A stretch of DNA of 64,000 bases from J089 sp964535735 (GCA_964535735.1 CAZHTM010000001.1:124001-188000), one strand, 5' to 3'. Shown: positions 42,193 through 50,672, numbered from the stretch's first letter. Program-made: numbers and translations. The notes: generated by a model not told the origin, from the sequence alone.

Positions 42193-42209
42193 ATGGCATA
42201 ACAATTGCA
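42193..42209 (+). promoter_or_regulatory. Sigma-54-type promoter of the HDOD-FapA-activator operon
   Basis: ATGGCATAACAATTGCA: the -24 GG and a perfect TTGCA at -12, with correct spacing (consensus YTGGCACGRNNNTTGCW). Predicted start about 42220, 67 nt before the GTG start of the first HDOD gene. This operon encodes a sigma-54 activator (47.9 kb), so autoregulation is possible. Confidence 0.65.
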
Positions 42210-42286
42210 GGAAAAGGCATAGTAAAAACTATCTGGAATCGTCACCATGGTCAGGTTTCAGGTATTGTTCAGAAAGGACTATCTGA

Positions 42287-43207
42287 GTGAATTTCGATTT
42301 CGAGATTGATACGCCGGTCAATCATCCAAAACGGGATAAGTTTCTCAAACAAATTGAATCCATGTCCGGATTACCCACGCTGCCGGCTATTGCTACCCAA
42401 TTGCAAGAGGTATTAAGGGAAAATACCTTGTCGATCGGACAAATGATTCCGATTATTTCCAAAGATCCTTCTTTGGCCATGAAAATCTTAAAAACGGCAA
42501 ATTCAGCATACTATGGTCTAAAAATCAAAGTGGAATCGCTACGACAGGCAATTGTGACTATCGGCATGCAGGAATTGACGGTTTTAGCCCTGGTGTTTTC
42601 GGTGGCAAAAACCATTGACCGTGAAAAATTTGCTCCGATTAGTTGGAAACGATTTTGGGAACACAGCGCGGCGACAGCTCATATAGCCGACCAATTAAAT
42701 AAAAAATACCGCCTCGGTTTTCCAAACAATGCCTTTACAGTGGGATTACTCCATGATATTGGGAAGCTTATTTTATATTTGCTAGATAGTGAATTGTATG
42801 AAAACGTGATTAAATTAACCCAAAAATCATCCTATACTTCAGTTGATGCCGAAAATGAATTGTTCGGGTTAAGTCATATCGAATCGGGAAGATTCGTCAT
42901 GGAAAAATGGAATTTACCTGAAACGTTACAAACTGTGGCCGCCTACCACCATCATCCATCGGCCGCTGATGGACGTGAACGGCAGACATTGGCAGCTCTG
43001 ATCCAGATTGCGGATACGCTGAGTAACATGAAGGGGCTTAATTTTGAAACCCAACCCATGTCTAGCTTACCCGACGATGTGGAAGGATGGATAATTCTTC
43101 AAAAGTATTATCCGGAAATCCAGAACCTGGACCTTGCCACTGTCTACTCTACATTAGAGGACCAAATGGATGAAATTAAGAAAACCGTTAGTCTCATTGA
43201 TGCGTAA
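42287..43207 (+). CDS. HDOD-domain protein A
   Basis: A 306-residue HDOD protein (about 15-225), starting at GTG after an AAAGGA site 9-14 bases upstream. ILKTANSAYYGLKIKVESLR and GLLHDIGKLILYL are the landmark motifs; the His-Asp pair is kept. No other domain is obvious; the last 80 residues are helical. It is 45-50 % alike by eye to the next gene and is the first gene in a regulatory operon; a binding partner in motility control is likely. Confidence 0.9.
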   Translation: MNFDFEIDTPVNHPKRDKFLKQIESMSGLPTLPAIATQLQEVLRENTLSIGQMIPIISKDPSLAMKILKTANSAYYGLKIKVESLRQAIVTIGMQELTVLALVFSVAKTIDREKFAPISWKRFWEHSAATAHIADQLNKKYRLGFPNNAFTVGLLHDIGKLILYLLDSELYENVIKLTQKSSYTSVDAENELFGLSHIESGRFVMEKWNLPETLQTVAAYHHHPSAADGRERQTLAALIQIADTLSNMKGLNFETQPMSSLPDDVEGWIILQKYYPEIQNLDLATVYSTLEDQMDEIKKTVSLIDA

Positions 43208-43228
43208 TCACCATATTTATTCAATCCC

Positions 43229-44128
43229 ATGACAGAACATTCACAGGAATATTATCACCAAAAGATTTCAACATTAGAAGGTTTACCTTCTTTACCTTCG
43301 GTCGCTGCTGAAATATTGGCTCTTAAAAGGGAGGATAAACTTTCCATCAACCAAATGCTGCCAACCATTGAGAGGGATCCCCCGTTGGCGCTGAAGCTGT
43401 TAAAAATGGCCAATTCAGCATACTATGGTCGGCGGTATAAAGTGGATAGCCTCAAACAAGCAATTGTGACGATTGGGTTAAACGATCTGACATATTTGGT
43501 TTTGAGTTTTTCCATTATCAAATCCTTTATTATGGATGGAGGTCAGACGTTTTGGATCGATTGGACTCAGTATTGGAGACATTCGATTGCCTGTGCCTTT
43601 TTCTCACAGGCAATTGCAAAAAAATGGAACCTATCCCTTCCTGCAAATCCTTACACAATGGGATTACTTCATGATATAGGTAAGCTGGTTTTGTTCCGTT
43701 TGGATCAAAGATTATTTATGAGGTCGTTGGAGATGATAAAAAAGGAGGGGGTATCTTCTATCGAAGCCGAAAATGAACTATTTGGAATTGATCATACTAT
43801 TGCTGGAAAATGGTTAACAGAAACATGGGATATGCCGGCTACTATTCAAGCTGCAATTGGCTATCATCATTCTCCCAATCAGTGCCCAAATCCTGAGTTT
43901 CAACCACTGGTAGCCTTAGTGCAAATCACCGATGGTCTCTGTAATCTACATCAACCGAATATCGTAGACTTAAGGAGCAAACTACCTATCATGGAATTTG
44001 ATGGATGGGATATACTTCAACCCGACTTACCGGTTGACGAAGAAGAGGCCGCCGATCATTTATGGTCTCACGTTAGTGGTGAATTGCCTCATATTGATTC
44101 GGTATTAAATATGTTAAAGGAATCCTGA
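43229..44128 (+). CDS. HDOD-domain protein B
   Basis: A 299-residue paralogue of the preceding gene; motifs LLKMANSAYYGRRYKVDSLK and GLLHDIGKLVLFRLDQR are shared, as are the C-terminal residues IMEFDGWDILQ. The pair may arise from tandem duplication. It has no membrane span. It starts 21 bp after HDOD A and ends 4 bp before the 88-residue gene. Confidence 0.9.
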   Translation: MTEHSQEYYHQKISTLEGLPSLPSVAAEILALKREDKLSINQMLPTIERDPPLALKLLKMANSAYYGRRYKVDSLKQAIVTIGLNDLTYLVLSFSIIKSFIMDGGQTFWIDWTQYWRHSIACAFFSQAIAKKWNLSLPANPYTMGLLHDIGKLVLFRLDQRLFMRSLEMIKKEGVSSIEAENELFGIDHTIAGKWLTETWDMPATIQAAIGYHHSPNQCPNPEFQPLVALVQITDGLCNLHQPNIVDLRSKLPIMEFDGWDILQPDLPVDEEEAADHLWSHVSGELPHIDSVLNMLKES

Positions 44129-44132
44129 ACAC

Positions 44133-44399
44133 ATGGAAGATGGCCAGGATTTCACACCAATAACGAAATCTCAATCCAGATTTCATCGCGGGACTTCATT
44201 GCGTGGGAAGGTAATAAAGAAAGAACGTATTCAGGTATCGGATCCTCTTAAAATTAAACCCATCACCGTTCACCATGATCATCCATCAGAAGAAATGATT
44301 GAGCCTATTATTGAAGATGGTATAGTGGTTGGATTGTATTTTACCTGTGTGTGCGGACGCACAAGTGAAATTCGGTTCGAACTTGATCATTCAAATTAG
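44133..44399 (+). CDS. 88-residue protein with a C-terminal CxCG motif, unknown
   Basis: Small soluble protein between HDOD B and fapA. The C-terminal 40 residues hold EPIIEDGIVVGLYFTCVCGR, a short beta-like segment ending in a Cys-Val-Cys-Gly; with only two cysteines this could be half a metal site completed by dimerisation or a partner. The basic N-terminal 30 residues look disordered. Its tight position (4 bp and 5 bp gaps) supports a genuine operon gene; a similar tail often follows HDOD/fapA genes, but I cannot confirm a family. Confidence 0.72.
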   Translation: MEDGQDFTPITKSQSRFHRGTSLRGKVIKKERIQVSDPLKIKPITVHHDHPSEEMIEPIIEDGIVVGLYFTCVCGRTSEIRFELDHSN

Positions 44400-44404
44400 A
44401 GCCT

Positions 44405-45763
44405 ATGGGGCAGGATATAATCCAGGTAAAACTCAGTGAAGATGGCCGGGTTGGGTTGCTGACGATCAATGCTCCCCCTGAAAATTATCCATCAATCGAG
44501 GAAATCCAGTCTAAAATTGCAAAGGCTCACTGGTCACTGAAAATTAATCAGACGCTTCTGGAAAAACTGGTTTCGGCGCATCGATCTACCCAGGACCAGA
44601 TTATCACTCAAATTGATTTCAATGATGAATCATTTATCTGGTATATTGACAAACCGTCCCAACTTGCTCTTCACAGGGAAGAAGATGGCCGGATAAATTT
44701 TAAACAAATACACGAATTTCAATCGGTATCCGAAGGGCAAAAGCTTCTGTCAGTTCTTCCTCCGGATAATCCCCAATCTCCTTCGCAAACAACATCTAAA
44801 ACAATTTTACACTATTTAGCCGGAAGGAATACCACCGTATCCGATGATGGGCTTACCGTATATGCAAATAAAAATGGGCATGTTTTCTTACGCGAAAACA
44901 AAATCATTATCGATAATATTTATCATATCGAAGGCGATGTCGACTATACTACGGGGAATGTGAAATTTGACGGCGTCATTCTCATTGAAGGCGATGTTCG
45001 ATCGGGGTTTCGTGTAGATGCAAGTGAAAGCATAATAATTAATGGCATGGTTGAAGCTGCTTCGGTTTATTCCCGAAATGGAGATATCTCAATCAAGCAT
45101 GGTATCATGGGAAAAAATCGAGCCAAAATTTTAGCGGGTGGTAACTTAAAATGCAGTTTTGTACAAAATGCCAATTTGAGTGCCCGAAAAGATGTATTAA
45201 TTGAAAAATACGCAATTAATTCAACCATTCTGTCAGGTGGAAAAATTTTCGTCAATACGAATGAGGGTATGATTTGGGGTGGAAAGGTGCTCGCTGAGGA
45301 TGGAATTCATGTCAAAATCGCAGGAAATGAGCGAAGGACCGAAACGGAAATTGGATTGACCGGCTTTCAAAATATATCGATTGATAGTCGCCGAAAATCA
45401 CTTCAAAACGAATATGCTGAATTGCATAAACGATTACTCGCTCTGGAAAAGCAGGTGGAATTTTTCAATCTGTTAAAAGAACGTCTGAATGGTTTGACTC
45501 CACAGAAAGAAAACGAACGCACTCAATCTCTTAAAGATATTGAGATGGTAAAAACCGAATTGGCCGGATTAGAACAAAAACTGGCCTCTCTTGAAAAAAT
45601 GGATACATCAATACACCGAGTGAAATGTATTAATGTTTTTGACACCGTTTATTCAGGGGTTACGATCTCGATGGGAACGGTAAAAGAATATATCGGAATA
45701 CCGGAGAAAAAGGTGCGTTTTTATCTTGAGGGGGATACCATCGAAAAGGAAAGTCTGGAATAA
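44405..45763 (+). CDS. fapA: FapA (DUF342) polymer-forming protein
   Basis: A 452-residue protein of the FapA family. An N-terminal alpha/beta region (about 1-145) precedes a right-handed beta-helix (about 150-320) made of repeated units such as IEGDVDYTTGNVKFDG, then a coiled coil (about 330-400) and a short end domain. Family members are linked to flagellar function and localisation or to polar assembly in several Gram-negatives. Its place between HDOD genes and response regulators supports a flagellar-assembly role. Confidence 0.9.
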   Translation: MGQDIIQVKLSEDGRVGLLTINAPPENYPSIEEIQSKIAKAHWSLKINQTLLEKLVSAHRSTQDQIITQIDFNDESFIWYIDKPSQLALHREEDGRINFKQIHEFQSVSEGQKLLSVLPPDNPQSPSQTTSKTILHYLAGRNTTVSDDGLTVYANKNGHVFLRENKIIIDNIYHIEGDVDYTTGNVKFDGVILIEGDVRSGFRVDASESIIINGMVEAASVYSRNGDISIKHGIMGKNRAKILAGGNLKCSFVQNANLSARKDVLIEKYAINSTILSGGKIFVNTNEGMIWGGKVLAEDGIHVKIAGNERRTETEIGLTGFQNISIDSRRKSLQNEYAELHKRLLALEKQVEFFNLLKERLNGLTPQKENERTQSLKDIEMVKTELAGLEQKLASLEKMDTSIHRVKCINVFDTVYSGVTISMGTVKEYIGIPEKKVRFYLEGDTIEKESLE

Positions 45764-45768
45764 TAGCC

Positions 45769-47124
45769 ATGCCCCAATCACGTCTTACAATCTGTATCGT
45801 TGATGATGAACAGTCGATCGTTGATTTATTAAATACCTATTTTTCAGAAAAAGGGTATACCGTTCACGGATTCACTCAATCCACGGAAGCCCGTGAATTC
45901 TTAAAGTCACACCCTGTTGACATTGTATTTACAGATTTGAAAATGCCGGATGTGACCGGCCTTGATATCGCGGATACCGTGAATCGATATCAAAAGGATG
46001 CCATGATTATCATTTTTACCGGGTATGCATCCATTGATTCTGCAATCCGGGCGCTGCAACAAGGTGTCTATGATTATCTCCGTAAACCGTTCAAATTGAC
46101 TGAAATTCAGGCTGTTATAAATCGGGCCGTGGAAAAACTCCTTTTAGGTAGGGAAAATATTCGTCTGCAAAAACAAATTGAAAAGATGTTGGCAGATATC
46201 ACCATGCTCTACGAAATCTCTTCCATCCTATATCAGGTCCAGGATCTGAATTTGGTGGGTGACATGATTTTGGATACCCTTACTGAAGGAATGGGTGTGT
46301 CGCATGCCGGGATTTATGTGGAAAAAGATATTCCCGGCTCTTTTTTCCCGTTGAAATTTCGTGGGCTTCCAGCCCCATTAGTAGAACAACCCTTCAATTT
46401 ATCCACGGAGATTAATGGCGTCGGACTTGATTTTGAAAAAACACAAGTCATTCCGGTGGAAGATGGTCAGATTTTATTAAATGGCCATCCAGTGAGTCTG
46501 GGGAAAGAGAACCGTAGTCTTGTGGCGATACCGGTTCAGTTCATGAATCAAACATTGGGCTATTTATGCGTTCTTGATCCTCGAGAAGGACTTCAAGAGA
46601 CAGAGGATGACATTAAGTTGTATAAAATAATTGCGACGCAAATATCACCTTTATTGTTTTCACACAGGCAACATCAGATCAAACCTCCTTCAGCTTTCAA
46701 CCACGGATTTCTGAATGACCTGGATATTGTTCATGAATCATTGAACCATCCCGATCGACCCGCAAAAATCTCTTACATATTACTTCAACTTCATCAGGCT
46801 GAAGGGTTAAAAGCTATACCCCGTGAGGATATGAACTATTGTGTTGATCTCTTGAAAAATGAATTTGGATCGTTGGATTTGAAAATTAAACAATTTTTCA
46901 ACTACATATTTTGTGTCTTACCCGGTGCAAATCCAATCGAAACAGAATTAAAGCTAATGGATTTCAAAGCCAAATTTGATCATAATTACAACGGTACTCC
47001 TTTGTTATTGAGGTGTGGATTAGCCAACTATCCTACCGACGGGCAGAAACCTCGTCAAATTCTGGATCACTTGATTTACAGTACTTATAATGAATTTCCA
47101 GAATCTGCCAGGGAAAACGAGTAA
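45769..47124 (+). CDS. Response regulator with GAF-like and degenerate GGDEF-like domains
   Basis: A 451-residue protein. Receiver (about 5-120: VDDEQS, phospho-Asp in DIVFTDLKMPDVTG, Lys in YLRKPF), coiled linker, GAF-like domain (about 150-300: MLYEISSILYQVQDLN to LVAIPVQFMNQTLGYLCVLD), and a C-terminal segment (about 330-445) with FNYIFCVLPGANPIETELKL and GLANYPTDG that aligns to a GGDEF fold. The GGDEF signature itself is replaced (FFNYI), so it is a pseudo-cyclase at best. It ends in an AUG-overlap region with the next gene. Confidence 0.8.
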   Translation: MPQSRLTICIVDDEQSIVDLLNTYFSEKGYTVHGFTQSTEAREFLKSHPVDIVFTDLKMPDVTGLDIADTVNRYQKDAMIIIFTGYASIDSAIRALQQGVYDYLRKPFKLTEIQAVINRAVEKLLLGRENIRLQKQIEKMLADITMLYEISSILYQVQDLNLVGDMILDTLTEGMGVSHAGIYVEKDIPGSFFPLKFRGLPAPLVEQPFNLSTEINGVGLDFEKTQVIPVEDGQILLNGHPVSLGKENRSLVAIPVQFMNQTLGYLCVLDPREGLQETEDDIKLYKIIATQISPLLFSHRQHQIKPPSAFNHGFLNDLDIVHESLNHPDRPAKISYILLQLHQAEGLKAIPREDMNYCVDLLKNEFGSLDLKIKQFFNYIFCVLPGANPIETELKLMDFKAKFDHNYNGTPLLLRCGLANYPTDGQKPRQILDHLIYSTYNEFPESARENE

Positions 47125-47131
47125 GGGGCTA

Positions 47132-47883
47132 GTGGGAAACCAAGAACGCACTCAAATTGGATTCATAATACAACAAGATTCCAGTCTGAATCTTGTCCTG
47201 CAGGAATTAGTATTTATCGAATCCGGGATTATTACNNNNNNNNNNNNNNNNNNNNNNNNNNNNNNNNNNNNNNNNNNNNNNNNNNNNNNNNNNNNNNNNN
47301 NNNNNNNNNNNNNNNNNNNNNNNNNNNNNNNNNNNCCAGTCTGAATCTTGTCCTGCAGGAATTAGTATTTATCGAATCCGGGATTATTACTTCCCATTCC
47401 TGGGACGGCATTAAAAATTTAGTGGCCACCCATAGCGTCCCCCAATTGTACATTGAGTATTCAGCGGTATCAGACGCGTTATCTCTGTGTCATGAGGTTC
47501 GCTCCCTTTCCGAAGACACGGGATTGGTCCTTTTCTGCGATTATCAGGAAATGAATGAAATCTTTAAAGAGGAGGATCCGGAGATTGATTGGATTCTCCT
47601 GAAACCGGTGGGTGTGCGACATATCCTGTTTACTATCCAACGTCTTAGAACGCTCGTAGAGAATAAGAAACAAGTCCGGCACTTAACTGGTGAATTAAAA
47701 TTTGCCCGAACTCGCCTGGAAGAACTGGTCACATTGATTGATCAAAAATACCCTGGAGGATTGGAGGCTTTATCTACCACCAATGATGCCGCATCCTCAA
47801 GCCCTTCCAGGAAAGGAGTCGAACAACGATACGCCAAATTGCAGGATAACCTGTCCCGGGAGGATGACCGGGACCGTCCTTAA
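47132..47883 (+). CDS. Degenerate receiver (pseudo-response regulator), split by an assembly gap
   Basis: The frame runs into 100 N at 47236-47335; 55 bp on each side are identical, and joining them gives a continuous product of 198 residues from the GTG at 47132 (an ATG at 47090 inside the previous gene would give 212). It has the receiver pattern IGFIIQQD (beta 1, acidic pair lost), QLYIEYS (phospho-Asp replaced by Glu), GLVLFCD and WILLKPVG (Lys-Pro kept), then helices. It is a pseudo-receiver that might mimic the phosphorylated state. Between a REC-GAF regulator and the sigma-54 activator. Confidence 0.72.
47181..47390. other. Assembly gap with duplicated 55-bp flanks
   Basis: 100 N at 47236-47335. 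The flanks 47181-47235 and 47336-47390 are identical over 55 bp, the same length as at the 30-kb gap, which points to a shared assembler k-mer. Removing one copy and the Ns keeps the frame. Confidence 0.92.
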
Positions 47884-47912
47884 ATCTCAAACAATAGAAT
47901 TGGAGTTATTGT

Positions 47913-49286
47913 ATGAGTAAACGACTGTTAATTGTGGATGATGACAATAGCATGCGTTCAATTCTTCAGGAAGCTCTGGAAGGCGGATCGTATGATGTTA
48001 AAACGGCCAGGGATGGAGAAGCCGCCATTAAATTCATTAACTCCAATGAAGTGGACCTTGTCATAACTGATCTTATGATGCCTGGAATTAATGGTTTGGA
48101 TCTCATGATGACCGTTAGGAAAACCCATCCGGATTTGGGGTTTATTTTTATCACGGCTTATGGAACCGTTGAAACGGCCGTGAAAGCCATGCATGAAGGG
48201 GCGTTTGATTTTATTACCAAACCTTTTTCCATCTCCCAAATTGAAACTCGCGTAGAGCGATATTTCAATATGGAGCACCTACGCCAAGAAAACCGGGAAT
48301 TAAAACAAAAATTGGCAGTGGATCAGCGATTTAAAAAATTGGTGGGCAAGAGCGTCGGATTCCAAAAAATATTTGAGCAAATTGACATCGTTTCGAAAAG
48401 CGATGTTCCGGTTCTTATACAAGGGGAAAGTGGTACAGGAAAAGAATTAATTGCCAGTGCCATCCATGAGGCCAGTAATCGATCCGGAGGTAAATATTTA
48501 AAAATCAATTGTTCCGCAATACCTGAAACCTTATTTGAAAGCACATTATTTGGACATGAAAAAGGTGCATTTACAAATGCCCATAAAGCACATGTTGGTC
48601 TTTTTGAAGAAGCCAGTGGTGGTACGTTGCTTTTGGATGAGGTGAGTGAAATGCCGGCGTTGCTCCAGGCAAAATTATTACGCGTACTTCAAGAAGGAAC
48701 GATCTCCCGAGTTGGATCTAATAAAGAATTAAAAGTGGACACACGGATTATTGCCACATCCAATCGAAACATCAAAGAAATTGTTAACGCAGGCGAATTT
48801 CGATCTGATTTATTTTTCCGGTTAAATGTTTTTCCCATAAAAGTACCTCCGTTACGAACCCGGAAAGAAGATATTCCCGTATTGGTAGACCACTTTATGA
48901 AAAAATTAAAGAAGAAATATGGATACGATGAGAAGACCGTTGATCCGGAAGTCATGAACGCGTTTCAGGAATACGATTGGCCCGGCAATGTTAGACAATT
49001 AGAGAATATACTTGAACGAGCCCTGTTATATTCCATGAAGTCAAACTCCATCCGGCTTAGCGATATATCCTTTGAAACGGAGGTGTCGAATAATAGCTCC
49101 AGCTTAGATGATGAAATCATGTCAATTCCGGAAATGGAAAAACGCTTAATCTTAAAAACGCTGAAACAAACGAGGAATAATCGTACGGAAGCAGCGCGTA
49201 TTTTAGGAGTGAGCACTCGTACATTAAGGAATAAACTCCATCAATATGAAAAAGAAAATGGTCGTCTGATGGATAGCGCTGACTGA
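47913..49286 (+). CDS. NtrC-family sigma-54 activator, FlgR/AtoC-like, with a GAFTNA loop
   Basis: A 457-residue protein: receiver (1-120; phospho-Asp in LVITDLMMPGING, Lys in FITKPF), AAA+ domain (about 140-375) with Walker A GESGTGKE, Walker B GGTLLLDEVSEM and the sigma-54-contact loop reading GAFTNA instead of GAFTGA, and a Fis-type HTH (about 415-450; RTEAARILGVSTRTLRNKL). It remodels sigma-54 polymerase. Position immediately before the flgB operon, which has a sigma-54-type promoter, marks it as the flagellar activator. Its cognate kinase is not adjacent; the REC-DHp protein at 41.3 kb may belong to the circuit. Confidence 0.94.
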   Translation: MSKRLLIVDDDNSMRSILQEALEGGSYDVKTARDGEAAIKFINSNEVDLVITDLMMPGINGLDLMMTVRKTHPDLGFIFITAYGTVETAVKAMHEGAFDFITKPFSISQIETRVERYFNMEHLRQENRELKQKLAVDQRFKKLVGKSVGFQKIFEQIDIVSKSDVPVLIQGESGTGKELIASAIHEASNRSGGKYLKINCSAIPETLFESTLFGHEKGAFTNAHKAHVGLFEEASGGTLLLDEVSEMPALLQAKLLRVLQEGTISRVGSNKELKVDTRIIATSNRNIKEIVNAGEFRSDLFFRLNVFPIKVPPLRTRKEDIPVLVDHFMKKLKKKYGYDEKTVDPEVMNAFQEYDWPGNVRQLENILERALLYSMKSNSIRLSDISFETEVSNNSSSLDDEIMSIPEMEKRLILKTLKQTRNNRTEAARILGVSTRTLRNKLHQYEKENGRLMDSAD

Positions 49287-49338
49287 ACATTCTTTCTTTT
49301 CCAAGTACTGGAAATTATTTCCAGTGCCACAAATCAGA

Positions 49339-49367
49339 GCCCCCTTTTCAGGGGGCATATTTTTTTC
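49339..49367 (+). terminator. Rho-independent terminator after the sigma-54 activator
   Basis: GCCCCCT (49339-49345) and AGGGGGC (49350-49356) make a 7-bp GC-rich stem with a 4-nt loop and a run of T at 49360-49366. A second small hairpin precedes it (ACTGGAAAT/ATTTCCAGT around 49306-49325). Confidence 0.93.
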
Positions 49368-49464
49368 TTATACAGATCAATAGACTTGTGTAAGTGTAAT
49401 AATATAGACAGTTAACGTATTGTATAAAATGTGTGTGTCTCTAGAATACTTGGTTAATAAAGAA

Positions 49465-49481
49465 TTGGCACAAAAATTGTT
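49465..49481 (+). promoter_or_regulatory. Sigma-54-type promoter of the flgB operon
   Basis: TTGGCACAAAAATTGTT matches 15 of 17 positions of YTGGCACGRNNNTTGCW, with GG and G at the right spacing; the -12 reads TTGT. The predicted start is about 49492, four bases before the flgB ATG, so the mRNA would be nearly leaderless; no SD is visible. Confidence 0.68.
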
Positions 49482-49495
49482 ATAATTCCAATGCC

Positions 49496-49882
49496 ATGAA
49501 AATCAATTTATTTCAGACGCAAACAGCAAAAGTCTTTCAGGAGGCTTTAAAACTGTATCGCAAGCAATTCAATGCGATCTCCAAGAATATTGCGAATGTT
49601 AATAATCCCAACTATGTCCGCGAAGCAACAGATTTTAAATCCACTTTAGAATCCCTTCGAGGCGATGAAAAAGTTCGTTTTACCTCTTCAAAACATATCA
49701 CTTCACCACATTTTTACGTGAAATCCAACCAGATTACAGTAAATAAGGAAGAAAAATCCGTTGATTTAACCAGAGAAATGACCGAATTGGCGGAGAACCA
49801 GGTTAAGTATGAATTCGCAACACGGTTTCTGAATCGATACTATTCAGGATTAAGTCAAGCCATAACCGGAAGGACGCGGTAA
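49496..49882 (+). CDS. flgB: FlgB flagellar rod protein
   Basis: A 128-residue rod protein. The N-terminal helix with FNAISKNIANVNNPNYVREA (about 21-40) is the rod/hook family signature, and the C-terminal half has the coiled helix LTREMTELAENQVKYEFATR. It forms the proximal rod with FlgC and FliE. No ribosome site precedes the ATG. Its stop overlaps the flgC start by 1 base. Confidence 0.94.
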   Translation: MKINLFQTQTAKVFQEALKLYRKQFNAISKNIANVNNPNYVREATDFKSTLESLRGDEKVRFTSSKHITSPHFYVKSNQITVNKEEKSVDLTREMTELAENQVKYEFATRFLNRYYSGLSQAITGRTR

Positions 49883-50376
49883 TGAAGATTGATGGCATTT
49901 TTTCCAGTATGCGAACCACGTTTATGGGCTTATCGGCGCAGATGAAGCGCTTGAATGTTATTTCGGAAAATATTGCGAATGCAAATCGGGTGGCGGATCC
50001 CAATGGCGCGGTCTATAAAAAGAAGCGGGTTTTGGAAACAGGAAATTCCGGTTCTCAAGCGCCGTCGTTTCATGATCACATGGCTTTATCCTTGAACCGA
50101 TCCAACAAAAGTCATATCACAACCTCCAACCAAAAGACCCAATTCTCTATTGGGAATCATCATAATAACTCCTTCGATGTAATAGAGGTTGATGGCGAAC
50201 GAAAAATATTTGATCCCACCAATCCTAAAGCCGATGAGAACGGATATGTTCGAATGCCGGATATCAACGTTGTGGAAGAAATGGTGGAATTGGTGACTGC
50301 CAGTCGGAGTTTTGAAGCCAATGTGAACGTGCTTGAAGCAGCCAAACAAATGGCAAAAAAGACGATGGAAATCTGA
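49882..50376 (+). CDS. flgC: FlgC flagellar rod protein
   Basis: A 164-residue rod protein with LNVISENIANANRV (about 25-38) at the N-terminus and VVEEMVELVTASRSFEANVN (about 132-151) at the C-terminus, the paired family ends that form the coiled coil. Length is usual for FlgC (about 135-160). Start in a TAATG overlap with flgB; followed 3 bp later by an unknown gene. Confidence 0.95.
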   Translation: MKIDGIFSSMRTTFMGLSAQMKRLNVISENIANANRVADPNGAVYKKKRVLETGNSGSQAPSFHDHMALSLNRSNKSHITTSNQKTQFSIGNHHNNSFDVIEVDGERKIFDPTNPKADENGYVRMPDINVVEEMVELVTASRSFEANVNVLEAAKQMAKKTMEI

Positions 50377-50378
50377 CA

Positions 50379-50672
50379 ATGAATACGATTGAGACATCAT
50401 TTAATCCCTATCTCGTACATCGTACTTCTGGTAATGCTTCTTCGCCTGTGTCCGGGGCTCAAGAAAAGCAGACGCTTGAAATTGTAGATCGTCCAGAAAA
50501 TCAATGTAAAACGAATAAATCTCAGGACTCACCCATGCGTGTGCTTAGCCAAAAAGAAATTGCTACGTTATCTATGCTCTTCGGGTCCTCTAAACCGGAT
50601 GAGCTCAAGCTCTACGGACACTCTCAAATACAGTCTATTCATAAAGGTCATCTCTTGGATGTGAAAGGATAA
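50379..50672 (+). CDS. 97-residue protein between flgC and fliE, unknown
   Basis: A small protein set in the rod operon, 3 bp after flgC and 3 bp before fliE. The N-terminal 50 residues are polar and disordered; the C-terminal half has LSQKEIATLSMLFGSSKPDE followed by a short YG-containing stretch ending in KGHLLDVKG. No family is recognised. The tight operon position makes a real rod- or export-related gene likely. Confidence 0.72.
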   Translation: MNTIETSFNPYLVHRTSGNASSPVSGAQEKQTLEIVDRPENQCKTNKSQDSPMRVLSQKEIATLSMLFGSSKPDELKLYGHSQIQSIHKGHLLDVKG

